Of a stretch of 64,000 nt of DNA, positions 34,978 through 44,606 are shown piece after piece. Under the pieces are notes generated by a model, which worked only from the letters and a program-made list of their open reading frames with translations, had not been told where the DNA came from and did no database searches. This stretch comes from Microbacterium fluvii (GTDB lineage Bacteria > Actinomycetota > Actinomycetes > Actinomycetales > Microbacteriaceae), in assembly GCF_025515205.1 (NCBI RefSeq), contig NZ_JAOPFX010000003.1, positions 473,946 through 537,945 on the forward strand, read 5' to 3'. How positions within the stretch are numbered: the stretch's first letter is position 1; each line of letters starts with the position of its first letter. A program made the translations under genes and the position numbers.

Positions 34978-36080
34978 GGTCACTCCTGACGGCCGCGGCG
35001 ATCTCGCTGGCGTTCACCCTGCTGCTGACGCCGGTGTTCCTGCGCCTGTTCCGAAAGTGGGGATGGGGGCAGATCATCCGCACCGAGGCCGACGGCAACG
35101 TGCCGGCGCACGAGGCCAAGCGGGGCACCCCCACGATGGGCGGCGTCATCTTCATCGTCGGCACGGTCATCGGCTACTTCGTCGGGACCTACGCCGGAGG
35201 CTTCCCTCCCACGGTGTCGGGGCTCCTCGTGCTGTGGATGATGGTCGGCTTCGGCATCGTCGGCTTCATCGACGACTACATGAAGGTCAGGCGGCAGCGC
35301 AGCCTCGGGCTGACCGGCTGGCGCAAGATCTTCGGCCAGGTGCTGGTGACGGTGCCCTGGGCGATCGTCGCGCTCCAGTTCCCGAACACGTGGGATCAGA
35401 CTCCCGCCTCGGCGCACATCTCGGTCTTCCGCGACATCGACGCCCTCTCGTTCATGGCGCTCGGCGCCTTCGGCATCCTCGCCTACCTGCTGTGGATCAC
35501 CTTCATCGGAGTGGCGTGGTCCAACAGCACCAACGTCACCGACGGCCTCGACGGTCTGGCCACCGGCATCGGCATCTTCACGATCAGCGCGCTGAGCCTG
35601 GTCACCTTCTGGCAGTACCAGCAGCGCTGCTCCGCGGCTGAGCTCGTCGCTGCCTACCAGTCCGCGTGCTACCAGACCCGCGATCCGCTCGACCTCACGA
35701 TCGTCGCGGCCGCGTTCGTGGGCTCGCTGGTCGGGTTCCTGTGGTGGAACGCGCCGCGCGCGCAGGTGTTCATGGGCGATGTCGGATCGCTGGCGATCGG
35801 CGGCGTCATCGCCGCGATGTCGATCCTCTCCCGCACCGAGATCGTCTCGATCCTCATCGCCGGCGCCTTCATCATCGGCCCGGGATCGGTCATCCTGCAG
35901 CGGCTCTACTTCAAGGCCACCCGCGGCAGGCGGCTGTTCCTGAACAGTCCGTTCCATCACCACCTCGAGATGCGGGGCTGGCCGGAGGCGACGATCGTGG
36001 TGCGCATGTGGATCATCGCCGCGATCCTCGCCGTCAGCGGCGTCGGACTTTTCTACGTGGAATGGCTCTCGCAGACATGA
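34974..36080 (+). CDS. mraY: Phospho-N-acetylmuramoyl-pentapeptide transferase
   Basis: A 368-residue polytopic MraY that forms lipid I from UDP-MurNAc-pentapeptide and undecaprenyl phosphate. Conserved cytosolic loops are present: AKRGTPTMGG, FIDDYMKV, NVTDGLDGLATG and GDVGSLAIGG, plus NSPFHHHLEMRG near the end. About ten membrane helices are expected. The GTG start overlaps the murF stop, and the stop overlaps the murD ATG at 36077. Confidence 0.95.
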   Translation: MRSLLTAAAISLAFTLLLTPVFLRLFRKWGWGQIIRTEADGNVPAHEAKRGTPTMGGVIFIVGTVIGYFVGTYAGGFPPTVSGLLVLWMMVGFGIVGFIDDYMKVRRQRSLGLTGWRKIFGQVLVTVPWAIVALQFPNTWDQTPASAHISVFRDIDALSFMALGAFGILAYLLWITFIGVAWSNSTNVTDGLDGLATGIGIFTISALSLVTFWQYQQRCSAAELVAAYQSACYQTRDPLDLTIVAAAFVGSLVGFLWWNAPRAQVFMGDVGSLAIGGVIAAMSILSRTEIVSILIAGAFIIGPGSVILQRLYFKATRGRRLFLNSPFHHHLEMRGWPEATIVVRMWIIAAILAVSGVGLFYVEWLSQT

Positions 36081-37615
36081 CCGCGCGCCTGGACTCGCTG
36101 ACCAGCTGGCATGCCGACTGGTCGGGCCTGCGGGTGGCGGTGCTCGGACTGTCGATGACCGGGTTCTCGGCTGCCGACACGCTCACCGAACTCGGCGCCG
36201 ACGTGCTCGTGGTCACCGAGCAGGCCGCGGAGGAGTACGCGCGGCTGCTGCCGGTGATCGGCGCGCGCCTGCACGAGGGGGATCTCTCCGTCGTGCCGGC
36301 CGAGCTCGCCGAGTTCGCCCCCGAGGTGATCGTGGCCTCACCGGGGTTCTCGCCGCAGCATCCGCTCATCGTCTGGGCGCAGCAGCGGGGGATCGCGCTG
36401 TGGGGCGACATCGAGCTGGCGTGGCGCGTGCGCGACAAGGTGCTGCGCGACGACGGCACTCCGGCCGACTGGGTGCTCATCACTGGCACCAACGGCAAGA
36501 CCACGACCACCAGGCTCACGGCGACGATGCTCGTCGCCGGCGGGCTGCGGGCGGCCCCGGTGGGCAACATCGGCACCCCCGTGCTCGACGCGGTGCGCGA
36601 CCCCGCGGGCTTCGACGTGCTCGTGGTCGAGCTGTCGAGCCACCAGCTCTGGTATCTGGGCCTGCAGAACGGGCCCGAACCGCTGTCACCGCACGCCGCG
36701 GTGTGCCTCAATCTCGCCGACGACCACCTCGAGTGGCACGGCTCGGCCGAGGCGTATCGCGACGCCAAGGCGCACGTCTACGACAGCACGCGCGTCGCCT
36801 GCGTCTACAACAAGGCGGACGCGGCCACCCGAGAGATGGTCGAAGAGGCCGAGGTCGTCGAGGGCGCGCGGGCGATCGGCTTCGACCTGGGAGTCCCCGG
36901 CCCCAGCGACCTCGGCGTCGTCGAGGGCATCGTCGTCGACCGTGCCTTCCTCGAAGACCGCCGCACGAGCGCGCTCGAACTCGCCACGGTCGACGAGCTC
37001 GCCGCGCGGGGGCTCGGCGCCCCGCACATCGTGGCCAACATCCTCGCGGCGGCGGCCCTCGCGCGCTCCCTCGATGTCGCACCGCGGGCGATCCGCGACG
37101 CCCTCGAGACCTTCCGGCTCGATCCGCACCGCATCGAGGTGGTCGCCGTCGCCGGCGGCGTCACGTGGGTCGACGACTCGAAGGCGACCAACCCGCACGC
37201 CGCGGCCTCGTCGCTGGCCGCCTACCCCGGCGCGGTATGGGTCGTCGGAGGGCTCCTGAAAGGCGTCGACATCTCCGAGCTCGTCGCAGGGCGAGGGGGC
37301 TCCGCCAAGGCGGCGATCGTCATCGGCGCCGACCGCACCGAGGTCGTCGCGGCGTTCGCACGACACGCGCCCGAGGTGCCGCTGTTCGAGGTGGACGCCC
37401 CTGAGACTGAAGGGGTCATGGCACGGGTCGTCGAACTGGCGTCCGGGATCGCCGTGGACGGAGACGTGGTCCTCCTCGCCCCCGCCGCAGCATCCTTCGA
37501 CCAGTTCGCCTCCTATGCCGACCGAGGTCGGCGTTTCGCCGAGGCCGTGAGAGATCAGACCGGAAGGGGCAGCGATGACGACCGACCCGCCGCCCCTTCG
37601 TCCGACGCCGGCTGA
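36077..37615 (+). CDS. murD: UDP-N-acetylmuramoylalanine--D-glutamate ligase
   Basis: A 512-residue Mur ligase adding D-Glu. It has VLGLSMTGFSAADTL at the start, ATP-binding TGTNGKTTTTRLTATML near residue 137, ELSSHQLW, and VDDSKATNPHAA. Start: ATG 36077 overlaps the mraY stop; ATG 36062 is five codons earlier and also possible. The 3' end overlaps the ftsW start by 41 bases, so the last 13 codons are read in two frames. MurD is a kinase substrate in mycobacteria. Confidence 0.94.
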   Translation: MTARLDSLTSWHADWSGLRVAVLGLSMTGFSAADTLTELGADVLVVTEQAAEEYARLLPVIGARLHEGDLSVVPAELAEFAPEVIVASPGFSPQHPLIVWAQQRGIALWGDIELAWRVRDKVLRDDGTPADWVLITGTNGKTTTTRLTATMLVAGGLRAAPVGNIGTPVLDAVRDPAGFDVLVVELSSHQLWYLGLQNGPEPLSPHAAVCLNLADDHLEWHGSAEAYRDAKAHVYDSTRVACVYNKADAATREMVEEAEVVEGARAIGFDLGVPGPSDLGVVEGIVVDRAFLEDRRTSALELATVDELAARGLGAPHIVANILAAAALARSLDVAPRAIRDALETFRLDPHRIEVVAVAGGVTWVDDSKATNPHAAASSLAAYPGAVWVVGGLLKGVDISELVAGRGGSAKAAIVIGADRTEVVAAFARHAPEVPLFEVDAPETEGVMARVVELASGIAVDGDVVLLAPAAASFDQFASYADRGRRFAEAVRDQTGRGSDDDRPAAPSSDAG

Positions 37616-38891
37616 CCCTCCCGCCGCGAAGGGGGGTCTGGCCGCCCGCGTGTCGCTCGGGACGGTGTTCGCCCCGGTGCCGAGCGAGTTCCTGCTGATC
37701 GCCTCGACGGCGCTGCTGCTGACCGGCTTCGGCCTCGTGATGGTGCTCTCCGCCACCTCCGCGACGGCCACGGCCGCCGGCGAGGCGCCGTGGGAAGACG
37801 TCGTCAAGCAGGGCATGTTCGCCATGATCGGCATCCCGCTGATGTTCGTGGCGAGCCGCCTGCCGGTGCGCTTCTACAAGAGGATCGCGTGGCCCGCCCT
37901 CATCGGGGCGACCCTCCTGCAGCTGCTCGTGTTCACCCCTCTCGGGGTCAGCAACGACGGCAACAGGAACTGGATCGTCGTCGCGGGCCTGCAGGCCCAG
38001 CCCTCGGAGTTCCTCAAGCTCGCCCTGTGCCTGTGGATCGGGTACGTGCTCTACCGCAAGCAGACCCTGCTGGGCCTGTGGCGGCACGTCTTCATTCCGC
38101 TCGTTCCGGTGTCGCTGCTGGTGATCGGCACGGTGCTGGCAGGCCATGACCTCGGCACCGTCATCGTGCTGGTGCTCATCGTGCTGGGCGCGCTGTTCTT
38201 CTCCGGCGTCAAGCTGCGCATCTTCCTGCTGCCGATGATCCTCGCCGCCGGCGGCCTCGCCTTCTTCGCCGTGACCAGCCCCAACCGCATGGCGCGCATC
38301 ATGAGCTTCCTCAATCCGAACTGCCTCGCCGACTACCTCAACTCCTGCTATCAGCCGCTGCACGGCACGTGGGCGCTGGCAGGCGGCGGCATCTTCGGCC
38401 TGGGGCTGGGCAACTCGAAGGAGAAGTACGACTGGCTGCCTGCGGCATCCAACGACTACATCTTCGCGATCGTCGGCGAGGAACTCGGTCTGATCGGGTG
38501 CATCGTCGTGCTCGCCCTGTTCACGCTGTTCACCGTCGGCGCGTTCCACATCATCCGCAAGACGCCGGACCCGTTCGTGCGCATCGTCTCGGGCGGCATC
38601 ACGGTGTGGATCGTCGGCCAGGCCCTCATCAACATCGGCGTCGTGCTGCGGGTGCTCCCCGTGCTCGGCGTGCCGCTGCCGTTCATGTCGCAGGGCGGAA
38701 CATCGCTGCTGTCGGTGCTGGTCGCCTGCGGGGTGCTGCTGGCGTTCGCCCGCACGCTCCCCGTGCGCACGGCCGCGCCGGCACCCGCGCGCCCCGTGCG
38801 TCGCCGCACCTCGCCGGCCGCCTCGCCGGCTCAGGTGACCTCGCCGCAAGCCCGGGACCAGAAGGTCAGGCAGCCCGCCGAGATCAGGTGA
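37575..38891 (+). CDS. ftsW: Lipid II polymerase FtsW (SEDS)
   Basis: A 438-residue SEDS-family glycosyltransferase with ten predicted membrane helices, acting with FtsI at the septum. Conserved parts include NRNWIVVAGLQAQPSEFLKL, ALAGGGIFGLGLGNSKEK, AASNDYIFAIVGEELG and VLPVLGVPLPFMSQGGTSLL. The start lies inside murD (41-base overlap) with GGAAGGGG as ribosome binding site. The basic, Pro/Ala-rich C-terminal tail (about 395-438) is cytosolic. Confidence 0.94.
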   Translation: MTTDPPPLRPTPADPPAAKGGLAARVSLGTVFAPVPSEFLLIASTALLLTGFGLVMVLSATSATATAAGEAPWEDVVKQGMFAMIGIPLMFVASRLPVRFYKRIAWPALIGATLLQLLVFTPLGVSNDGNRNWIVVAGLQAQPSEFLKLALCLWIGYVLYRKQTLLGLWRHVFIPLVPVSLLVIGTVLAGHDLGTVIVLVLIVLGALFFSGVKLRIFLLPMILAAGGLAFFAVTSPNRMARIMSFLNPNCLADYLNSCYQPLHGTWALAGGGIFGLGLGNSKEKYDWLPAASNDYIFAIVGEELGLIGCIVVLALFTLFTVGAFHIIRKTPDPFVRIVSGGITVWIVGQALINIGVVLRVLPVLGVPLPFMSQGGTSLLSVLVACGVLLAFARTLPVRTAAPAPARPVRRRTSPAASPAQVTSPQARDQKVRQPAEIR

Positions 38892-38979
38892 TTCGGCCGG
38901 CACAGGTCGATCCCAGCGGAAACGACCTGCCTGAGCGAGATCTCCTGATCTGATCGGAGCAGCAGACGGCGCGGGCGAG

Positions 38980-38997
38980 GGGCGGATGCTGCCGCCC
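38980..38997 (+). terminator. Weak hairpin between ftsW and murG
   Basis: GGGCGG (38980-38985), loop ATGCTG, CCGCCC (38992-38997). It lies in a 146-base gap, the first large break after rsmH. There is no T tract. Confidence 0.4.
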
Positions 38998-39025
38998 TGG
39001 GCCGCGCAGCGCGCGCGGCTTGCCT

Positions 39026-39031
39026 TAGGGT
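39026..39031 (+). promoter_or_regulatory. -10 box TAGGGT, leaderless promoter of murG
   Basis: TAGGGT ends 6 bases before GTG 39038 (gap CGACTG), giving murG its own internal promoter in the dcw cluster. Confidence 0.6.
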
Positions 39032-39037
39032 CGACTG

Positions 39038-40111
39038 GTGACGACGTACCTGCTGGCCGGCGGTGGAACCGCCGGCCATGTGAACCCCCTGCTGGCCGTC
39101 GCCGACGCCCTGACGGCGCGCGACCCCGACGCCGAGGTGCTCGTTCTCGGCACCCGCGAGGGGCTGGAGGCCAGGCTCGTGCCCGATCGAGGCTACGAGC
39201 TGCTGTTCGTCGACAAGGTGCCCTTCCCTCGGCGGCCGAACGGCGCCGCCCTCGCCTTCCCGCAGCGGCTGCGGCGGGCGGTCGCGCAGGTCCGAGGCCA
39301 CCTGCGCGACCGGCACGTCGATGCGGTGGTCGGCTTCGGCGGCTACGCCGCCGCCCCGGCCTACCTCGCGGCGCGGCAGGCCCGCGTGCCGTTCGTCGTG
39401 CACGAGGCCAACGCCAAGCCCGGGATGGCCAACGTGCTGGGCGCGCGACGGGCGGCAGCCGTCGGCGTCGCGTTCGAGGGCACGGCGCTGCGCGGCGCGC
39501 GTGTGGTCGGAATGCCGCTCCGCCGCGAGATCGTCGACCTCGATCGCGGCGCGCTGCGCGCCGAGGCGGCCAGGCACTTCGAGCTCGACCCGCAGCGCCC
39601 GACGCTGCTCGTCTTCGGCGGGTCGCTGGGCGCCCTGCGGCTGAACGAGGCGTTCGGCGGCGCCTACTCCGACGTGCTGGCCGCGGGGTGGCAGCTGCTG
39701 CACATCACCGGCGAGAAGTCGGACCTCGCCGACCCGGGCGTCGCCGGCTACGCGCTGCGCCGCTACGTCGACCGCATGGATCTCGCCTTCGCGGTGGCCG
39801 ACCTCATCGTCTCGCGCTCGGGGGCGGCGACCGTCTCCGAGATCAGCGCCCTCGGCATCCCCGCCGTCTACGTGCCCTACGCCGTCGGCAATGGAGAGCA
39901 GTCGCTGAACGCCGCATCGGCCGTCCGGGCGGGGGCCGCGGTGCTCATCCCCGACGGCGAGTTCACCGCCGATCGCGTGCGCGAGTCCGTCGTGTCCCTG
40001 CTCGCCGATGCGCCCCGGCGCACCGCGATGGCGGAGGCGGCGGCATCCGTCGGCACCCGCTCGGGCGCACAGAACGTCGTGGCGATGGTCGACGAGGCGC
40101 TGCGCGGCTGA
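39038..40111 (+). CDS. murG: Lipid II synthase MurG
   Basis: A 357-residue GT28 glycosyltransferase that adds GlcNAc to lipid I. The N-terminal LLAGGGTAGHVNPLLAVADAL binds the lipid-linked acceptor; GFGGYAAAPAYLAA and VHEANAKPGMAN follow; the donor site includes VFGGSLGALRLNEAF and SRSGAATVSEISALGIPAVYVPY. Length is normal. The start codon GTG has no ribosome binding site and is probably leaderless. Confidence 0.95.
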   Translation: MTTYLLAGGGTAGHVNPLLAVADALTARDPDAEVLVLGTREGLEARLVPDRGYELLFVDKVPFPRRPNGAALAFPQRLRRAVAQVRGHLRDRHVDAVVGFGGYAAAPAYLAARQARVPFVVHEANAKPGMANVLGARRAAAVGVAFEGTALRGARVVGMPLRREIVDLDRGALRAEAARHFELDPQRPTLLVFGGSLGALRLNEAFGGAYSDVLAAGWQLLHITGEKSDLADPGVAGYALRRYVDRMDLAFAVADLIVSRSGAATVSEISALGIPAVYVPYAVGNGEQSLNAASAVRAGAAVLIPDGEFTADRVRESVVSLLADAPRRTAMAEAAASVGTRSGAQNVVAMVDEALRG

Positions 40112-40157
40112 GCCCCGCGCGGGCGCGCCGCACAGCCGGGGTCCGGCGGCGCCGACC

Positions 40158-40163
40158 TAGACT
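40158..40163 (+). promoter_or_regulatory. -10 box TAGACT of murC
   Basis: TAGACT ends 9 bases before ATG 40173 (gap TGACGGGTC). Confidence 0.5.
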
Positions 40164-40172
40164 TGACGGGTC

Positions 40173-41570
40173 ATGATCAGACCCGACCTGAGCCTTCCCA
40201 TCCCCGAGACCATCGAGGCCGCGCACTTCATCGGCATCGGCGGCTCCGGCATGTCGGGCCTGGCCCGCATGTTCCTCGATCGGGGCATCCGCGTGTCGGG
40301 TTCCGACCGCGCCGACTCCGCGGCGCTGCGCGATCTCGAGGCCCGCGGCGCGCGCGTGTTCGTGGGGCATGACGCCGCCCACCTGCCCGACGACGTCGAC
40401 ACCGTCGTGCACACCGGCGCCATCTGGCCGCAGAACCCCGAGTTCCTGCTGGCCAAGGAGCGCGGTCTGCACGTCATCCACCGCTCCCAGGCGCTGTACT
40501 GGCTGATCGGGGGGCGGCGCCTCGTGAGCGTCGCCGGCGCCCACGGCAAGACCACCTCGACGGGCATGCTCGTCACGGCTCTGCAGTCGCTCGACGAAGA
40601 CCCGACCTTCGTCAACGGCGGGGTGATCGCTCAGCTCGGCGCCTCCAGCGGCACGGGCTCCGACGAACTGTTCGTGATCGAGGCCGACGAGTCCGACGGC
40701 ACCTTCCTGCTCTACGACACCTCGGTCGCCCTCATCACGAACGTCGACCCCGACCATCTCGACCACTGGGGCAGCCGCGACGCGTTCTACGACGGCTTCG
40801 CCGCCTTCGCGAACGCCGCGCGCGAAGCGGTCGTCATCTCCAGCGACGACGCCGGCGCGCTGCGGGTGACCGAGCGCATCACCCACGGTCGCGTGCTCAC
40901 GTTCGGCTACGCGGATGCTGCCGACGTGCGCCTGTCGGACGTGCGCGTCGACGGCCCGGTGGCCTTCACCCTCACCCACCATGGCCGCTCCGTGCAGGGC
41001 CGCCTGCAGGTGCCGGGCGCCCACAACGCCGTCAACGCGGCCGGCGTGGTCGCCGTGCTGCTGACGCTCGGCCACGACCTCGACGACGCCGTGCGCGCGG
41101 TCGAGGGATTCACCGGAACGGTGCGCCGGTTCGAACTGCACGGCGTCGAGCGCGGGGTCAGCGTCTTCGACGACTACGCGCATCACCCCACCGAGGTCGA
41201 GGCGGCCCTCACGGCCGCCCGCACCGTCGTCGGCGACGGCCGGATCATCGCCGTCCACCAGCCGCACACCTACTCGCGCACCCAGCACATGTTCCGCGAG
41301 TTCGCCGAAGTGCTCGAGCGCACCGCCGACCACACGGTCGTGCTCGACGTCTACGGCGCGCGGGAGGACCCCGTGCCCGGCGTCACGGGAGCGCTCGTCA
41401 GCGGTGCGTTCGCCGACGCCGATCACGTGCACTTCGTGGCGGACTGGCAGGAGGCGGCGGACTACACGGCCTCGATCGCGCGCGAGGGCGACTACGTCAT
41501 CACCCTCGGGTGCGGCAACGTGTATCTCATCATCCCGCAGGTGCTCGAGGCGCTGGCGGCCGGGGACTGA
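40173..41570 (+). CDS. murC: UDP-N-acetylmuramate--L-alanine ligase
   Basis: A 465-residue Mur ligase adding the first residue of the stem peptide. It has [20 protein letters not shown] at the N-terminus, ATP-binding [13 protein letters not shown] near residue 120, [10 protein letters not shown], and [12 protein letters not shown]. It has its own promoter and ends one base before the ftsQ start. In Microbacteriaceae this ligase adds Ala or Gly, depending on species; which one cannot be read here. Confidence 0.95.
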   Translation: MIRPDLSLPIPETIEAAHFIGIGGSGMSGLARMFLDRGIRVSGSDRADSAALRDLEARGARVFVGHDAAHLPDDVDTVVHTGAIWPQNPEFLLAKERGLHVIHRSQALYWLIGGRRLVSVAGAHGKTTSTGMLVTALQSLDEDPTFVNGGVIAQLGASSGTGSDELFVIEADESDGTFLLYDTSVALITNVDPDHLDHWGSRDAFYDGFAAFANAAREAVVISSDDAGALRVTERITHGRVLTFGYADAADVRLSDVRVDGPVAFTLTHHGRSVQGRLQVPGAHNAVNAAGVVAVLLTLGHDLDDAVRAVEGFTGTVRRFELHGVERGVSVFDDYAHHPTEVEAALTAARTVVGDGRIIAVHQPHTYSRTQHMFREFAEVLERTADHTVVLDVYGAREDPVPGVTGALVSGAFADADHVHFVADWQEAADYTASIAREGDYVITLGCGNVYLIIPQVLEALAAGD

Positions 41571-41571
41571 C

Positions 41572-42564
41572 ATGCGCCGGCCCTCGCCGCTGCCGCCGAC
41601 GTCGACACGCGCGCCCGAGCGCGGCGCCGCCGGCGAGCCGATCGAGATCTCGGCGGCGTTCGCGTCGGGCGCCGGCATCGGCGGGGCCGATGCCGCGGCG
41701 TCGCCCGCCGAGGTCGACTCCGACGAGCTGCGGTGGTCGCGCCCCGAGGCTGCAGAGACGTTCGGCGCCGTGCCGCCCTCGGCGGAGGCGGAGGATGCCC
41801 CCGTGCGGCTGCGCGACGTGTGGGGCGCCGCGTGGGCGCGTCGCCGTGCGCTGCGGGCAGAGGTGCGCCGCTTCACGGTGCGCCAGCGCCACCGCCGCGC
41901 GATCTGGCTCGGAGCCGGCGCATCGCTGCTGGCGCTCGTACTGGTGACCCTCGGCGCCGCCTACAGCCCCCTGTTCGGCGTGGAGAAGATCCACGTGGTC
42001 GGCGCCGAGCAGCTCGACGCCGACACCGTCGCCGCCGCGCTGCGCGACCAGGTCGGCCGCCCGCTGCCGCTGGTCGACGAGAGCGCCGTCAAAGCGGCCC
42101 TCGTGAAGTTCCCGCTCGTGCAGAGCTACACCCTCGAGGCGCGCCCGCCGCACGAGCTGGTCGTGCGCATCGTCGAGCGCACCCCGATCGGCGTGATCGA
42201 GAGCGCGGCCGGCTACACGCTGGTCGATGCCGCCGGCGTCTCGCTGTCGACGACGCAGGAGCCCGCTGCCGGCAGTCCGCTGCTGAAGGTCGCCGGGGGA
42301 GTGGGCTCGGCCGCCTTCGACGCCGCGGGGCAGGTCATGCGCACCCTGCCCGAGTCGATCCGCGACCAGGTCACGAAGGTGACGGCGACATCGGCCGACG
42401 ACGTCACGCTGCGCCTGGGCGACACCCGCACCGACATCGTGTGGGGGAGCGCCGACGACTCGGCGACCAAGGCGGTCGTGCTCGCCGCGGCGATGAAGGC
42501 CAAGCCGCCGAAGTCCGTCTCCGGCTACGACGTGTCGTCGCCGGAGGCCGTCGTCATCTGGTGA
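41572..42564 (+). CDS. ftsQ: Cell division protein FtsQ
   Basis: A 330-residue bitopic division protein. The long cytosolic N-terminus (1-100) is Pro/Ala/Glu-rich; one membrane helix (about 108-126) is followed by a POTRA domain (FGVEKIHVVGAEQLDADTVAAAL) and the FtsQ beta domain (VVRIVERTPIGVIESAAGYTLVDAAG). It links FtsL and the divisome to wall synthesis. The start is one base after the murC stop. ftsA is absent, as is normal in Actinobacteria. Confidence 0.92.
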   Translation: MRRPSPLPPTSTRAPERGAAGEPIEISAAFASGAGIGGADAAASPAEVDSDELRWSRPEAAETFGAVPPSAEAEDAPVRLRDVWGAAWARRRALRAEVRRFTVRQRHRRAIWLGAGASLLALVLVTLGAAYSPLFGVEKIHVVGAEQLDADTVAAALRDQVGRPLPLVDESAVKAALVKFPLVQSYTLEARPPHELVVRIVERTPIGVIESAAGYTLVDAAGVSLSTTQEPAAGSPLLKVAGGVGSAAFDAAGQVMRTLPESIRDQVTKVTATSADDVTLRLGDTRTDIVWGSADDSATKAVVLAAAMKAKPPKSVSGYDVSSPEAVVIW

Positions 42565-42569
42565 CCTTC

Positions 42570-42587
42570 AACCTTCGATAGAAGGCT
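42570..42587. promoter_or_regulatory. Inverted repeat AACCTTC...GAAGGCT after ftsQ
   Basis: ACCTTC (42571-42576), spacer GATA, GAAGG(C)T: a near-perfect dyad directly behind the ftsQ stop. Its shape resembles MerR-family operators. It may equally be a weak terminator stem. Confidence 0.4.
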
Positions 42588-42666
42588 GAGACGGATTCCG
42601 ATGCGGATGCGGCGACACGCCCACGACGGTGCGTGCGGGTCGTCGCCGCCCGCCTACTTTCGACTC

Positions 42667-42691
42667 AAGAATTGCATACCGGGCAATTCTT
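42667..42691. promoter_or_regulatory. Inverted repeat AAGAATTGC / GCAATTCTT in the ftsZ leader
   Basis: Perfect 9-bp arms (42667-42675 and 42683-42691) separated by 7 bases. AT-rich in a GC-rich genome, it lies 53 bases before the ftsZ ATG, next to a second palindrome. A regulatory site or leader hairpin. Confidence 0.55.
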
Positions 42692-42693
42692 TA

Positions 42694-42710
42694 AACCTCT
42701 AGTAGAGGTT
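42694..42710. promoter_or_regulatory. Perfect 17-bp palindrome before ftsZ (candidate FtsR site)
   Basis: AACCTCTAGTAGAGGTT, perfect 8-bp arms around one central base, 33 bases before the ftsZ ATG. Size and symmetry fit a MerR-type operator; FtsR is encoded at 11 kb. Binding by FtsR is inference. Confidence 0.55.
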
Positions 42711-42743
42711 CAAGGTTTGGTTCGGATGAGACGGAGACACGGC

Positions 42744-43886
42744 ATGAGCCAGAACCAGAACTACCTCGCAGTCATCAAGGTGGTCGGCGTCGGCGGCGGC
42801 GGAGTCAACGCCGTCAACCGCATGATCGAACTGGGCCTGCGCGGAGTCGAGTTCATCGCGATCAACACCGACGCCCAGGCGCTGCTCATGAGCGATGCCG
42901 ACGTCAAGCTCGACGTGGGCCGCGAGCTCACCCGAGGGCTCGGCGCGGGCGCCGACCCCGAGGTCGGGCGCCGAGCGGCCGAAGACCACGCGGAGGAGAT
43001 CGAAGAGGCGCTGCGCGGCGCCGACATGGTCTTCGTCACCGCCGGCGAGGGCGGCGGCACCGGCACGGGCGGGGCTCCCGTGGTCGCCAAGATCGCCAAG
43101 TCGATCGGCGCCCTCACGATCGGTGTCGTGACCAAGCCCTTCTCGTTCGAGGGCCGCCGTCGGCAGAGCCAGGCCGAGACCGGTGTCGGCAAGCTGAAAG
43201 AAGAGGTCGACACCCTCATCGTCGTGCCCAATGACCGCCTGCTCGAGATCAGCGACCGCGGCATCTCGATGATCGAGGCCTTCGCCACGGCCGACCAGGT
43301 GCTCCTGGCCGGTGTGCAGGGCATCACCGACCTCATCACGACGCCCGGTCTCATCAACCTCGACTTCGCCGACGTGAAGTCGGTCATGCAGGGCGCGGGC
43401 TCCGCGCTCATGGGCATCGGCTCGGCCCGAGGCGCCGACCGCGCGATCAAGGCCGCCGAGCTCGCGGTCGAATCCCCGCTGCTGGAGGCGTCGATCGAAG
43501 GCGCCCACGGCGTGCTGCTGTCGATCCAGGGCGGATCGAACCTCGGCATCTTCGAGATCAACGACGCCGCGCAGCTGGTGAAGGAGGCCGCGCACCCCGA
43601 GGCCAACATCATCTTCGGAACGGTGATCGACGACACCCTCGGCGACGAGGTGCGCGTCACCGTCATCGCGGCGGGCTTCGACGGCGGCGAGCCGCAGTTG
43701 CGCATCGAGCCGGTCGCGGCGCGCGTCGTGACGCCGCCGGTGCTGCCGGCCACGCCGGCCGAAGACGTCGCTGCCCAGATCGGCGACGAGCGCGAGCCCG
43801 AGAAGGTCTCGGTCGCCGTCCCCGACACGAGCTACGACTCGGCCTTCGGCGACGACGACCTCGACATCCCGGACTTCCTCAAGTAA
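42744..43886 (+). CDS. ftsZ: Cell division GTPase FtsZ
   Basis: A 380-residue tubulin homologue that forms the Z ring. It has [17 protein letters not shown], the GTP signature [13 protein letters not shown] near residue 100, and the T7 loop region [11 protein letters not shown]. The variable linker is short and the C-terminal peptide ends in [11 protein letters not shown], the partner-binding tail. ATG 42744 follows an ACGGAGA site. A 179-base leader with two clear palindromes precedes it. The stop is TAA. Confidence 0.97.
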   Translation: MSQNQNYLAVIKVVGVGGGGVNAVNRMIELGLRGVEFIAINTDAQALLMSDADVKLDVGRELTRGLGAGADPEVGRRAAEDHAEEIEEALRGADMVFVTAGEGGGTGTGGAPVVAKIAKSIGALTIGVVTKPFSFEGRRRQSQAETGVGKLKEEVDTLIVVPNDRLLEISDRGISMIEAFATADQVLLAGVQGITDLITTPGLINLDFADVKSVMQGAGSALMGIGSARGADRAIKAAELAVESPLLEASIEGAHGVLLSIQGGSNLGIFEINDAAQLVKEAAHPEANIIFGTVIDDTLGDEVRVTVIAAGFDGGEPQLRIEPVAARVVTPPVLPATPAEDVAAQIGDEREPEKVSVAVPDTSYDSAFGDDDLDIPDFLK

Positions 43887-43898
43887 CCCGCATCCGCC

Positions 43899-44606
43899 GT
43901 GTCGACGTCTGCCGATCCCGTCCGCGCACTCGCCGACCGCCTCGCCGAGGTCGACGACCGCATCGCGCGCGCTGCGCGCGATGCCGGTCGCGACCCGGCG
44001 CAGATCACCCGCATCGTCGTGACGAAGTTCCACCCGGTCGCCCTCGTCGACGAGCTGTATCGGCTCGGCGTGCGCGACATGGGTGAGAACAGGCAGCAGG
44101 AGCTCACGGCGAAGACCGCCGAGCCGGGCGACCGCGCAGGACTCACCTGGCATTTCATCGGCCAGCTGCAGACCAAGAAGGCGCGGGCCGTGCGCGCAGC
44201 GGCCGCTGTCGTGCACTCGGTCGACCGCGATCGGGTCGCCGACGCGCTCGAGGCGGCAGCGGGGGAGGGCGCGCCCGTGCTCGACGTGCTGCTGCAGGTC
44301 AACCTCACCGACGACCCAGGGCGCGGCGGCGTCTCGCCCGCGGGGCTGGAGGCCCTCGCCGCACATGTCGCGGAGCTCGAGACGCTGCGGGTGCGCGGCG
44401 TCATGGCGGTCGCGCCGCTCGGGGAGTCGCCCGCCGCGGCGTTCGAGCGCCTGCGCGCCCATGCCGACACGGTGCGCAGCGTCGTCGCCGATGCCGACTG
44501 GATCTCGGCCGGGATGACCGCCGACTTCGCCGAAGCGATCGCCGCCGGCGCGACACACCTTCGGATCGGCTCGGCAATCACGGGCCCGAGGCCCGTGCAC
44601 GGTTAG
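43899..44606 (+). CDS. yggS: YggS-family pyridoxal-phosphate homeostasis protein
   Basis: A 235-residue single-domain PLP-binding barrel protein. The PLP lysine lies in IVVTKFHPVALV (near residue 44), followed by MGENRQQEL, WHFIGQLQTKKA and LLQVNLTDDPGRGGV. It holds and buffers PLP and has no known catalytic activity. GTG start 12 bases after ftsZ. The laccase-like pgeF gene usually found between ftsZ and yggS is missing. It stops with TAG, which forms TAGCCT for sepF. Confidence 0.93.
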   Translation: MSTSADPVRALADRLAEVDDRIARAARDAGRDPAQITRIVVTKFHPVALVDELYRLGVRDMGENRQQELTAKTAEPGDRAGLTWHFIGQLQTKKARAVRAAAAVVHSVDRDRVADALEAAAGEGAPVLDVLLQVNLTDDPGRGGVSPAGLEALAAHVAELETLRVRGVMAVAPLGESPAAAFERLRAHADTVRSVVADADWISAGMTADFAEAIAAGATHLRIGSAITGPRPVHG

